Below are positions 25,330 through 35,769 of a stretch of DNA of 64,000 nt, one piece after another. How positions within the stretch are numbered: the stretch's first letter is position 1; every line of letters starts with the position of its first letter. The notes below the pieces were generated by a model. That model ran no database searches, was not told the origin of the DNA, and worked only from the letters and a program-made list of their open reading frames with translations. The translations under genes and the position numbers were made by a program. The stretch is taken from the NCBI GenBank assembly GCA_050747745.1, contig JBOGKM010000081.1:109068-173067 (forward strand), written 5' to 3'. Source of the stretch: SCQP01 sp050747745. GTDB taxonomy: Bacteria; Acidobacteriota; Terriglobia; Terriglobales; SCQP01.

Positions 25330-28287
25330 ATGCCGCGAGTCTGTTCTGCCGCTTTTCTCACCTGTGTATTGGCATGCCTCGTCGCCGCAGTGCCAGTGCG
25401 GGCGCAAACATTTAGTCCCAACCTTTACCAGGGGATGCGCTGGCGGCTGATCGGGCCATTCCGCGGCGGGCGCACGGTGGCCGTCAGCGGCGTGCCCAGC
25501 CAGCCGGGCGTGTTCTATTTCGGCGCCGTGGACGGCGGCGTTTGGAAGAGTACCGACTACGGCAACACCTGGAAGGCCATTTTTGACCATGAGCCCACCG
25601 GTTCGATTGGCGCGCTGGCGGTGGCGCCATCGAATCCCAACATTATTTACGTCGGCAGCGGCGAGGGCTTGCGGCGGCCGGACCTGTCCACCGGCGATGG
25701 CATTTACAAATCCACTGATGCCGGCCGCACCTGGATCCACCTCGGGCTGCGTGCGGGCCAGCAAATTGGCGCCATCGCCGTGGATCCAAGCAACCCCGAC
25801 CGGCTCTTTGCAGCCGTGCAGGGCCATCCCTACGGACCCAATGCCGAGCGCGGCGTCTATCGCTCCCTGGATGGCGGCCGCAGCTTCCAGCGCGTCCTGT
25901 ACCGCAACGACAACACCGGCTCACCTCAGGTCGTGCTTGATCCCGCCAACCCGCAAAGTGTTTACGCCGTCCTCTGGGCCTCGCGCTATACGCCCTGGTC
26001 GCTGTTTGAGGATCAGGGCAGCGGCCTGTACAAGAGCACCGATGGCGGCACGCACTGGACGCAATTGACGCAAGGCCTGCCCAACTGGCGTCAGGATCAT
26101 CTCGGCCGCATTGGCATCGGCATCGCACCTAGCGATCCCAGCCGGATCTATGCGCTGGTGGAGGCAAGCAAGGACGGCGGCGTGTACCGCTCCGACGATG
26201 CCGGCGCCAGTTGGCGGCGAATCAACACCAATCGCCGTCTGTGGGGCCGCGGCTGGGATTTTGCCGGCATCACGGTTGATCCCATCGACGCCAACACCGT
26301 CTACATCGCCAACACCTCGACCTACCGCTCGACCGATGGCGGCCAGACCTTCACCGCCATCAAGGGTGCGCCGGGAGGTGATGACTACCACACCGTCTGG
26401 ATTGATCCGCGCGACCGCAACATCATCATCCTGGGCGTGGATCAGGGCGCGACCATCAGCGTGAACCGGGGCCGCAGCTGGAGCTCCTGGTACAACCAGC
26501 CCACCGGCCAAATGTATCATGTCGCTACGGATAATGCATTCCCCTTCGACGTCTACAGCGGCCAGCAGGAAAGCGGATCGGTGGGCATCGCCAGCCGCGG
26601 AATGAGCGGCGATATCACCCTGCGCGACTGGGAGCCGGTGGGCGCGCAGGAGTACGCCGATATCGCGCCCGATCCGCTGAACCCCGATATCATCTACGGC
26701 GCCGGCGGCGGCAGTGTTTCGCGTTTCAGCAAGCGCACGCACCTGGATCAAAACGTGAGTCCGCATCCACGGCCGGGACATCGCTACCGCTTCCGGCGCA
26801 CCATGCCGCTGGTGTTTTCTCCGGTGGATCCACACGCCCTGTATCTGGGCGCGCAGAGGGTGCTGAAAACCACCGATGGCGGCGCGCACTGGTCCGCCAT
26901 CAGCCCCGATTTGACGCGCCGGCCGGAACTGAGCGCGCCTACGCTGGGACCGTTCCGCTTTGCCATCGCCGGCAGCGCCCAGCCCGGCGGCGGCGTGGTC
27001 TACGCGCTGTCGCCCTCGCCGCTGGACGCCAAGCTGCTCTGGGCGGGCACCGATGACGGCCTGATTTGGGTGACGCGTGATGGTGGCGCGCACTGGAGCA
27101 ATGTCACGCCGCCGCAACTGCAGCCCTGGTGGAAGGTCTCTTCGCTCGACGCCAGCCCGTTTGATCCCAGCACCTGTTACGCCGCCATCAACACCATCCG
27201 CCTGGATGAGATGCATCCGCACTTGTTCCGCACTCACGATGGCGGCAAAACCTGGACGGAAATAGATGCCGGCCTGCCCGACGGCGCCGCCACCGACGTG
27301 GTGCGCGCCGATCCGAAAAGGCGCGGGCTGCTGTACGCCGGCACGGAGACTTCTGTTTACGTCTCCTTCGATGACGGCGGCCACTGGCAGCCGCTGCAAC
27401 TCAACCTGCCCCACACCTCCATGCGCGATCTGGAAGTGCACGACAACGACCTGATCGTGGCCACGCATGGGCGTTCGTTCTGGATTCTGGACGACCTGAC
27501 GCCGCTGCGCCAGATCACCGCTCAAGTCGCCAACGCGGCCGCCTACCTGTTCCGGCCCGAGCCTGCCTACCGCATGCTGCCGGCCACGAACGAGGACACG
27601 CCTTTTCCGCCCGAAGTCCCGGCGGGACGCAACCCGCCCAACGGCGCCGTCCTCGACTATTACCTGCGCTCACCCCAGGCGCCGGTCACTCTCGCTATCT
27701 ACGATGCCCAGGGCAAGCTGGTGCGCCGCTACTCCAGCACCGATCAGCCGGCGGCGACGCTGGCACAGCTCAACCGCACGCTGAACATTCCAACCTATTG
27801 GCTGGCGCCGTTCCAGCGGCTCGCCGCCAGTGCGGGCATGCATCGCTTTGTTTGGGATTTGCGCACCACGCCACCGGCGGGACAGCGCGTGGGCTACGCC
27901 GGGCCAGCCCTCCCTGGCGCCACGCCCCTGACCCCGCGTGGCATCCTGGTCGTGCCGGGCACCTATACGGCCACGCTGACCGTCGGCGGCCGGACCTACA
28001 CGCAACCGCTCGTAGTGAAGTTGGACCCTCGCATCGCCATGAACGCGGCGCAACTGCAGCGGCAATATGCTCTGGCCAGCGGCCTGGCCGCGGCCGCGCG
28101 CCGCAGCCAGCAGGCGATGCCAACCGCGCCGGGCGCGTTGCGCGGCCAGCTCGCGCGGCTCGGGTTCGCCATGCAGCGCCTGGCCGGAATGATTGACGGC
28201 GTGGATGCGCCGCCCACCCCGTTCCAGGTCGAGTCGGCTCAGGGACTCGAAGCGCGGTTAGAGAAGTTGCTGGGCGAGTCTCACTAG
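25330..28287 (+). CDS. Secreted BNR/sortilin-type beta-propeller protein
   Basis: A 985-aa exoprotein with signal peptide (CLVAAVPVRA) and at least ten Asp-box repeats S-x-D-x-G-x-T-W, for example STDYGNTWKA, STDAGRTWIH, SDDAGASWRR, TTDGGAHWSA and SFDDGGHWQP, which form the tight turns of sialidase or VPS10/sortilin-like propellers. A C-terminal all-beta domain (GILVVPGTYTATLTVGGRTYTQPLVVKLDPR) and a helical tail follow. Annotated in databases as glycosyl hydrolase-like but no catalytic residues are identifiable; role unknown. A paralogue is at 43863-46952. It overlaps the end of dapD by four bases tail to tail. Confidence 0.85.
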   Translation: MPRVCSAAFLTCVLACLVAAVPVRAQTFSPNLYQGMRWRLIGPFRGGRTVAVSGVPSQPGVFYFGAVDGGVWKSTDYGNTWKAIFDHEPTGSIGALAVAPSNPNIIYVGSGEGLRRPDLSTGDGIYKSTDAGRTWIHLGLRAGQQIGAIAVDPSNPDRLFAAVQGHPYGPNAERGVYRSLDGGRSFQRVLYRNDNTGSPQVVLDPANPQSVYAVLWASRYTPWSLFEDQGSGLYKSTDGGTHWTQLTQGLPNWRQDHLGRIGIGIAPSDPSRIYALVEASKDGGVYRSDDAGASWRRINTNRRLWGRGWDFAGITVDPIDANTVYIANTSTYRSTDGGQTFTAIKGAPGGDDYHTVWIDPRDRNIIILGVDQGATISVNRGRSWSSWYNQPTGQMYHVATDNAFPFDVYSGQQESGSVGIASRGMSGDITLRDWEPVGAQEYADIAPDPLNPDIIYGAGGGSVSRFSKRTHLDQNVSPHPRPGHRYRFRRTMPLVFSPVDPHALYLGAQRVLKTTDGGAHWSAISPDLTRRPELSAPTLGPFRFAIAGSAQPGGGVVYALSPSPLDAKLLWAGTDDGLIWVTRDGGAHWSNVTPPQLQPWWKVSSLDASPFDPSTCYAAINTIRLDEMHPHLFRTHDGGKTWTEIDAGLPDGAATDVVRADPKRRGLLYAGTETSVYVSFDDGGHWQPLQLNLPHTSMRDLEVHDNDLIVATHGRSFWILDDLTPLRQITAQVANAAAYLFRPEPAYRMLPATNEDTPFPPEVPAGRNPPNGAVLDYYLRSPQAPVTLAIYDAQGKLVRRYSSTDQPAATLAQLNRTLNIPTYWLAPFQRLAASAGMHRFVWDLRTTPPAGQRVGYAGPALPGATPLTPRGILVVPGTYTATLTVGGRTYTQPLVVKLDPRIAMNAAQLQRQYALASGLAAAARRSQQAMPTAPGALRGQLARLGFAMQRLAGMIDGVDAPPTPFQVESAQGLEARLEKLLGESH

Positions 28288-29114
28288 CGCAGCCAGTCTT
28301 CCAGCTCGACCGCGGCGCCGGTTTTGTCGTCGCGGTATTTGACGATCACCGGCGTCGCGAGGGACAAACCCCAGGCGGGACCCCGCGTCACCGCGCGCGC
28401 ACCGGGCACCACCACCGCACCCGGCGGAATGAGCAGGCCGCGGCCGGCTGGGGCGCGGTGGATCACGCCGCGCGGCAGATCGTACACGGCCACCGAGCGG
28501 GTGAGAACGACGCCGGCGCCCAACACCGCACCCGCGCCGATCTGTGCGCCTTCATAGACGCCGCAATTGCCGCCGACCAGGACGTCATCTTCGACGATGA
28601 CCGGCAGCGCATTGACCGGCTCCAGCACGCCGCCGATCTGCGCCGCCGCGCTCAGGTGCACGCGCCGCCCGATTTGTGCGCACGAGCCCACCAGCGCATG
28701 GGAATCGATCATCGTGCCCGAGTCCACATAGGCGCCGATGTTGACGTAAGCCGGCGGCATGCAGATCACGCCCGGCGCCAAGTACGCGCCGTCGCGCACC
28801 GTAGTGCCGCCCGGCACGATGCGGACTTGATGGGCGAGCTCGAACGCGCGCGCGGGCAGCGTGTCCTTGTCGAAAAACGCAAACGGCGCGGGCGACGGTT
28901 GCGCCGCCAGTTGCCCGAGGCGGAATCCCAGCAAAATCCCTTGCTTGACCCAGGCGTTCACGCGCCAGCCTTGCGCGGAAGGCTCCGCGGCACGCACCGT
29001 GCCGGCATTGAGCAGGCGTTTGAGCTCGGCAAAGGCGGCGCGGGCGCCCTCGGCCTCGACGGTAGGATCGGCCAGCGCGCTCAGACGGGCGATTTCTGCG
29101 GCCAGCTCCTCCAT
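28284..29114 (-). CDS. dapD: Tetrahydrodipicolinate N-succinyltransferase
   Basis: Succinylates tetrahydrodipicolinate in the lysine/meso-DAP pathway. The 276-aa protein has a short helical N-terminus and a left-handed beta-helix of hexapeptide repeats: APGVICMPPAYVNIGAYVD, GTMIDSHALVGSCAQIG, PVIVEDDVLVGGNCGVYEG, GAVLGAGVVL, closing with PPGAVVVPGARAV. Presence of this enzyme indicates the succinylase branch. It is followed upstream by dapA and dapB on the same strand with tight spacing, so all three are probably one operon (dapB first). Confidence 0.93.
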   Translation of the reverse strand: MEELAAEIARLSALADPTVEAEGARAAFAELKRLLNAGTVRAAEPSAQGWRVNAWVKQGILLGFRLGQLAAQPSPAPFAFFDKDTLPARAFELAHQVRIVPGGTTVRDGAYLAPGVICMPPAYVNIGAYVDSGTMIDSHALVGSCAQIGRRVHLSAAAQIGGVLEPVNALPVIVEDDVLVGGNCGVYEGAQIGAGAVLGAGVVLTRSVAVYDLPRGVIHRAPAGRGLLIPPGAVVVPGARAVTRGPAWGLSLATPVIVKYRDDKTGAAVELEDWLR

Positions 29115-29117
29115 GGC

Positions 29118-30011
29118 CTAGAGTCCCAGCAACTGCACCACGGCATCAATCTTGTCGCGGCTGGCAGTCTGCACGGGCACCATGGGCAGGCGATACACCT
29201 CCTGGCATCGGCCCATGCGTGCCAGCACGTGCTTGATCGGCGCCGGACTGGATTCGATGAAGTTGATCTCCATAAACGGCAGCAGGCGATAGTGCAGCGC
29301 CCGCGCCGCGGGCCACTCGCTTGCGCGCGCCCGCGCCACGAGTTCGCTCATCAGCGCCGGAGCAGCATTCGACGCCACGCTGACCAGCCCCTGGCCGCCG
29401 AGGGCGATAATCGCCAGCGTGAGCGCATCGTCGCCGCTGAGGATGTCGAAGCCTTCCGGTGCACCAGCGATGATGTGGCCGATCTGCGCCAGATTGCCCG
29501 AGGCTTCCTTCACCGCGACGATATTGGAACACGCCTGCGCCAGCCGGACCACCGTGGCGGCTTCGATGTTGCTGGAGGTTCGACCCGGGACGTTGTAGAG
29601 AACGACCGGGACCTTCACGGCCTCGGCCACCGCGCGAAAATGCTGGAACAGCCCCTCCTGCGTAGGCTTGTTGTAGTAGGGCGCGGCGGTCAGGATGCCG
29701 TCTGCACCCGCCGATTCCAGCTTCCGGGCCAGCGCGACCGCATGGGCAGTATGGTTGCTGCTCGCCCCCGCCAGCACCGGCACGCGCCGCGGCCCGCCGT
29801 GGGCCGCGCGCACCGCCGCACCCACCACCTGCTCATGCTCGGCTTCGCTCAGCGTAGGCGTTTCGCCGGTGGTGCCGCAGGGAACGAGAAAATGGATGCC
29901 CTGCTCGATCTGCCAGGCGAGCAGCCGCTGCAATGCGTCCATATCCACGGACTGGTCCGCGGCAAAAGGGGTAATCAGCGCGGTGCCGCAGCCACGAAAG
30001 GGATTGGTCAT
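29118..30011 (-). CDS. dapA: 4-hydroxy-tetrahydrodipicolinate synthase
   Basis: Aldolase condensing pyruvate with aspartate semialdehyde. The 297-aa protein starts at ATG 30011, overlapping the dapB stop (ATGA). Motifs: GCGTALITPFA, VPCGTTGETPTLSEAEH, YYNKPTQEGLFQHF, VVLYNVPGRTS and the Schiff-base Lys in NIVAVKEASGN. Standard length. Part of dapB-dapA-dapD. Confidence 0.96.
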   Translation of the reverse strand: MTNPFRGCGTALITPFAADQSVDMDALQRLLAWQIEQGIHFLVPCGTTGETPTLSEAEHEQVVGAAVRAAHGGPRRVPVLAGASSNHTAHAVALARKLESAGADGILTAAPYYNKPTQEGLFQHFRAVAEAVKVPVVLYNVPGRTSSNIEAATVVRLAQACSNIVAVKEASGNLAQIGHIIAGAPEGFDILSGDDALTLAIIALGGQGLVSVASNAAPALMSELVARARASEWPAARALHYRLLPFMEINFIESSPAPIKHVLARMGRCQEVYRLPMVPVQTASRDKIDAVVQLLGL

Positions 30012-30691
30012 GACAGTTCTCCAGCGGCAAGGCTGTCCATCACCTCGCCGAATTCGTGCAGACCGCGCCGGCCCAGGATCCACTGCGCCGCCAGCAGTGC
30101 TCCGGCCGCAAAACCGCGGCGCGAGCGCGCCGTATGGGTGAGCGTAATCGTGTCCTCGGCGGCATCAAAGCCCACCGTGTGCGTCCCCGGAATCGCGCCC
30201 GCGCGGCTGCTGGCGATGGCCCCGGGGTCGTGCCCGCCGCGGCGCAGCAGCTGGGTGAGGTGCAGCGCCGTGCCGGAAGGCGCATCCAGTTTCTGGCGAT
30301 GGTGCGCTTCCCAGACGAAAGCCTCGTAGCTGGCGGGCAGCGCCGCCGCCGCCGCCGCGACGATGCGGTAAAACGCCTGCACCCCGACGGAAAAATTCGG
30401 GCCGTAAACCACGCCTGCGCCGGACTGGTCCGCCAGGGCGCGCACGCGCTCGAGTTGATCAAGCCAGCCGGTAGTGCCGATCACCAGCGGAATACCGGCT
30501 GCGGCACAGCGCTGGGCGTGCTCGAGCACCGCGGCGGATACACTAAAGTCGATCGCCACCAGCCCCGCCGACCACCCCGCCGGAAACATGTCTCCTGCAT
30601 CCACCGTGCCCGCGACCCGGTGGCCGCGTTCCGCCGCCAAGTCCGCCACGAGGCGGTTCATCTTGCCGTAGCCGAGCAGCAACAGTTCCAT
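30008..30691 (-). CDS. dapB: 4-hydroxy-tetrahydrodipicolinate reductase
   Basis: NAD(P)H-dependent reductase following DapA. The 227-aa sequence has LLGYGKMNRLVADLA as nucleotide-binding loop, AIDFSVSAAVLEH, IGTTGW, YGPNFSVGVQAFYR and the signature EAHHRQKLDAPSGTAL. Slightly short of the usual 240-270 aa, as in other acidobacterial forms. First gene of the dap cluster; lysA is in the window at 37516 but separate. Confidence 0.94.
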   Translation of the reverse strand: MELLLLGYGKMNRLVADLAAERGHRVAGTVDAGDMFPAGWSAGLVAIDFSVSAAVLEHAQRCAAAGIPLVIGTTGWLDQLERVRALADQSGAGVVYGPNFSVGVQAFYRIVAAAAAALPASYEAFVWEAHHRQKLDAPSGTALHLTQLLRRGGHDPGAIASSRAGAIPGTHTVGFDAAEDTITLTHTARSRRGFAAGALLAAQWILGRRGLHEFGEVMDSLAAGELS

Positions 30692-30807
30692 GAACTTCCA
30701 TTGTGCCTGACCAGCTTCCGGCCATCGGAAACTGCCATACTTTTTTTATGGAAAGCGGCGGACCTGAGGCCAAAAACCGGCTCTCGAAGCTGCTGCGCTA
30801 AGCGCGC

Positions 30808-31227
30808 TCAGGGCACCAGCGCTGCACGCGGGGGCACGTGGGCGCGGATAAAATCGGCAATCTCGCTCATGCGGCTGCCGGGCGGAAAGACGGCGGCCAC
30901 GCCGGCCTGCTTGAGTGCGGCAATATCGGCCTCGGGCACAATGCCGCCCAGCACCACGAGCACGCTTTCCATGTGCTGGTTCCGCATCTGTTCCATCAGC
31001 TCCGGCACGATGGCATTGTGGGCGCCGCTCAGGATCGAAAGCCCGATGCAGTCCACATCTTCCTGGAGCGCGGCGTGTACGATCATCTCCGGCGTTTGGC
31101 GCAGGCCGGTGTAGATGACCTCCATGCCGGCGTCGCGCAGACCGCGGGCGACAACCTTGGCGCCGCGGTCATGGCCATCCAGGCCGGGCTTGGCCACCAA
31201 AACGCGAATGTGGGGAGCTTCGGCCAT
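30808..31227 (-). CDS. Methylmalonyl-CoA mutase, B12-binding subunit
   Basis: A 139-aa stand-alone cobalamin-binding domain. The DGHDRG motif supplies the lower-axial His ligand to the cobalt; GLSILSGAHNAIVP and VLGGIVPEADI complete the Rossmann-like fold. It lies eight bases after the large mutase subunit, so the pair makes a split (heteromeric) adenosylcobalamin-dependent acyl-CoA mutase. No MeaB/ArgK chaperone gene is next to it. Confidence 0.93.
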   Translation of the reverse strand: MAEAPHIRVLVAKPGLDGHDRGAKVVARGLRDAGMEVIYTGLRQTPEMIVHAALQEDVDCIGLSILSGAHNAIVPELMEQMRNQHMESVLVVLGGIVPEADIAALKQAGVAAVFPPGSRMSEIADFIRAHVPPRAALVP

Positions 31228-31235
31228 AGTCTCAG

Positions 31236-32885
<1,650 letters not shown>

Positions 32886-32952
32886 GCCCAGTTACCAGTT
32901 TAGGCTGCTGCCGAAGGGCGGGCAAGCAACCGTGCGGTAAGGAATCGCGCCG

Positions 32953-34290
32953 CTAGTGTCCCGCCACGGTCATGCCGTCGATACAGAGGGTGGGCGCGTT
33001 GACCGCGCCCCGAATCTCCAGGTCGTTCCCAATGGCCACCACCTGCCGCAGCATTTCCTTCAAGTTGCCGGCCACGGTGATTTCCTCCACCGGATAGGCC
33101 AGCGCACCCTGTTCGATCCACATTCCGCTGGCGCCGCGCGAGTAGTCGCCGGTGACGGCATTGAAACCAAAACCGATCAACTCGGTGAGGTACAAGCCTT
33201 GGCAAATGCCGCTCAACATCTGTTCCGGGCTTTGCCCGCCCGGCAGCAGCGTGAGGTTGCCGCAACTCACGCCCGGTGCGCCCGCCAGACCACGGGCGGC
33301 GTTGCCGGTGGTGGCCAGCCCCAGCTTGCGTGCGGCGTAGCAGTTGAGCAAGTAAGATTGCAACCGACCCTCGCCCACGATCACGGTGCGGCGCGTGGGT
33401 ACGCCTTCGGCATCGAACGGCGCGGATCCCAGTGCGCCCGGCAGGCGCCCGTCATCCACCAACGTCAGCGCCGGGGCGGCAATGTCTTTGCCCAGGGCAC
33501 CGGCGAGAAAGCTGGCCTCGCGGTATACGGCTTCGCCGCTCGCCGCTTCGAGTACGTGCCCCAGCAGCGAGCGCGCGGTGCGGGGATCAAACACCACGGG
33601 CACGCGGGCGGTGGCAACTTTGCGCGCCCCCAGGCGGCGGAGGGTGCGTGCGGCCGCGGTACGGCCGACAATTTCCGGCGCTTCCAGCCCCTGCGGCCCG
33701 CGCGCCACCGTATACCACCAGTCGCGTTGCTTGGCGCCGTCTTGCTCGGCAATCGGGGCCACGCTGAGCGAGCAGGAGCTGCGGCGCAACTCGCCGTAAA
33801 ACCCCAGCGAATTGCACAGAACCTTGGTGGCCTCGCCGGCTTCAAAGCTGGCGCCGTTGGAATTGTTGATCCGCGGATCGCAGTCCAGCGCGGCACGTTC
33901 GGCGCGCTGCGCCCAAGCCAGCGCCTGTTCCGGCGTGACCGCCGCGACGGCAGGGTCATAGAGCTGCATTTCGCCCTGATGCTGCCCCAACTCGTCCGGC
34001 CGCGGCAGTCCGGCGGCGGGATCGTCGGAGCTGGCCTCGGCAATCGCCAGGGCGGCATCGAGCATGGCGCTCACCGCCGGCCAGTCCCAATCCGAGCTAT
34101 GCGTCACTCCCGCCTGCCGGCCCTTGAACACCCGCAGGCCCAGAGCCTTGCCTTCCGCTTGCTGGATGGATTCGGTGGCTCCCATGCGCACCGTAACCGA
34201 AAGCTCGCGCCCCCGCCGCAGGACGCATTCTGCCGCACTGGCGCCGCGGCGCATCGCCTCGGCTACCGCGCGTTCCGCCAGTTCCCTCAT
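32953..34290 (-). CDS. pmbA: TldD/PmbA-family metallopeptidase partner (PmbA/TldE-type)
   Basis: A 445-aa protein of the modulator-of-gyrase family. It shows SVTVRMGATESIQQAEGKALGLRVF and the C-terminal GASGMWIEQGALAYPVEEITVAGNL, typical of PmbA/TldE, which lacks the catalytic zinc motif and works as heterodimer partner of TldD. Its start overlaps tldD's stop by four bases. The TldD-TldE complex cleaves unfolded or leader peptides. Confidence 0.9.
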   Translation of the reverse strand: MRELAERAVAEAMRRGASAAECVLRRGRELSVTVRMGATESIQQAEGKALGLRVFKGRQAGVTHSSDWDWPAVSAMLDAALAIAEASSDDPAAGLPRPDELGQHQGEMQLYDPAVAAVTPEQALAWAQRAERAALDCDPRINNSNGASFEAGEATKVLCNSLGFYGELRRSSCSLSVAPIAEQDGAKQRDWWYTVARGPQGLEAPEIVGRTAAARTLRRLGARKVATARVPVVFDPRTARSLLGHVLEAASGEAVYREASFLAGALGKDIAAPALTLVDDGRLPGALGSAPFDAEGVPTRRTVIVGEGRLQSYLLNCYAARKLGLATTGNAARGLAGAPGVSCGNLTLLPGGQSPEQMLSGICQGLYLTELIGFGFNAVTGDYSRGASGMWIEQGALAYPVEEITVAGNLKEMLRQVVAIGNDLEIRGAVNAPTLCIDGMTVAGH

Positions 34291-35723
34291 CCGCGCGTTC
34301 CACCCACGGTCAAGCGGTCCACTTTGAGCGTGGGAATGCCCACGCCCACCGGCACCGACTGTCCGTTCTTGCCGCAGGTGCCGATGCCCTGGTCCAGCTT
34401 CAGATCGTTGCCCACCATGGAAACCCGCGTGAGCACGTCCGGGCCGTTGCCGATGAGCGTCGCGCCTTTGACCGGAGCGGTAATTTTGCCGTCCTCGATG
34501 AGATAGCTTTCCGAGGCCGAGAACACGAACTTGCCGCTGGTGATGTCCACCTGGCCGCCGCCGAAGTTCACCGCGTAGAGGCCGCGGTGCACGCTGCGCA
34601 GGATTTCCTCCGGATCATCTTCGCCGGCCAGCATGTAAGTGTTGGTCATGCGCGGCATGGGCATGTGGGCGTAGCTTTCGCGCCGTCCGTTGCCGGTCGA
34701 AGCCGCACCGGTGAGGCGGGAGGAGAGCTCGTCCTGCATGTAATTTTTCAAAACCCCGTTCTCAATCAGGGTGGTGCAGTGGGTGGGCGCGCCCTCGTCG
34801 TCCATGTTCAGAGAGCCGCGGCGGCCGGGCAGCGTGCCGTCATCCACCACGGTGCACTTCGGGCTAGCCACGCGCTGGCCCAGCAGCCCGCTGAAGGCGC
34901 TGGTTTTTTTGCGGTTGAAGTCGGCCTCCAGACCATGGCCGATCGCCTCATGCAGCAGGATGCCGGGCCAGCCCGGCCCCAACACGACTTCCATTTCCCC
35001 CGCCGGGGCAGGCTGGGCGGCTAGCAACTGCACGGCTTCGCGCGCCGCTTGCTCGCCGAGCTTTTCGGGCGTCAGCTCCTGGTCGAAAAACTCCAGCGGC
35101 ACGCGGCCGCCGCCGCCGGCATGTCCCTTTTCGGTGGTGCCGTTGGCGCGCGCCAAGCATTGCACGCTCAACCGTGCCATCGGCTGCGCGTCGGCGGAAA
35201 AGCGTCCGTCCGAGCCGGCCACCAGGATATGGCGCAGTTCGTCCACGTAACTCACCTGCACCTGGACGATCCGCGCATCCCAGGCGCGGGCTGCGTGCTC
35301 GGCGCGCCGCACCAGCGTCAGCTTGGCCAGCATGCTTGTATCGCCCGGCGCCAGCACCACCGGGTAAAGATTGCGGCCGGGCGCGGCGCTGCTTAGGCCG
35401 GCGATGTGCGTTGCCGCCGAGCCGCTGGCGATATGGGCCGCCACCGCCGCCGCGTGCAGAATTTTTTCCGGGGCCAGATCGTCGGTGTAGGCGTAGCCGG
35501 TGCGCTCACCTGATAACACCCGCACCCCGACGCCCAGCGAGATTCCCTGGCTGGCGGATTTGATCAGCCCCTCCTCCAGCCGCAGCGAGGAACTGGCCTG
35601 ATGCTCAAAATACAAATCGGCAAAATCGCCGCCGCGCGCCAGTGCCACCGCCAGATAGCGTTCCAGATCGGCGGCGCTCACGCCGTAGTGGTGGAAAAAG
35701 AACTGCCCTGCCTGGGATGCCAT
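34287..35723 (-). CDS. tldD: TldD-family zinc metallopeptidase
   Basis: A 478-aa protein containing the HE-x3-H variant zinc motif in LLHEAIGHGLEADFNRKKTS, with the downstream ASTGNGRRESYAHMPMPRMTNTYM loop and GGGQVDITSGKFVFSASESYLIEDG substrate segment (landmarks). Upstream of and overlapping pmbA, so the two subunits of the protease are made together. Start ATG 35723 is close to the divergent phosphatase gene. Confidence 0.94.
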   Translation of the reverse strand: MASQAGQFFFHHYGVSAADLERYLAVALARGGDFADLYFEHQASSSLRLEEGLIKSASQGISLGVGVRVLSGERTGYAYTDDLAPEKILHAAAVAAHIASGSAATHIAGLSSAAPGRNLYPVVLAPGDTSMLAKLTLVRRAEHAARAWDARIVQVQVSYVDELRHILVAGSDGRFSADAQPMARLSVQCLARANGTTEKGHAGGGGRVPLEFFDQELTPEKLGEQAAREAVQLLAAQPAPAGEMEVVLGPGWPGILLHEAIGHGLEADFNRKKTSAFSGLLGQRVASPKCTVVDDGTLPGRRGSLNMDDEGAPTHCTTLIENGVLKNYMQDELSSRLTGAASTGNGRRESYAHMPMPRMTNTYMLAGEDDPEEILRSVHRGLYAVNFGGGQVDITSGKFVFSASESYLIEDGKITAPVKGATLIGNGPDVLTRVSMVGNDLKLDQGIGTCGKNGQSVPVGVGIPTLKVDRLTVGGTRG

Positions 35724-35769
35724 AACGTTGGTTCCATTCTACCCGCCCCTGCTTTGCTATCATCCGTTC

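Noticed and set aside
30749..30802. 17-codon ORF MESGGPEAKNRLSKLLR
   Set aside because: Too short and without a Shine-Dalgarno sequence or homology signal.
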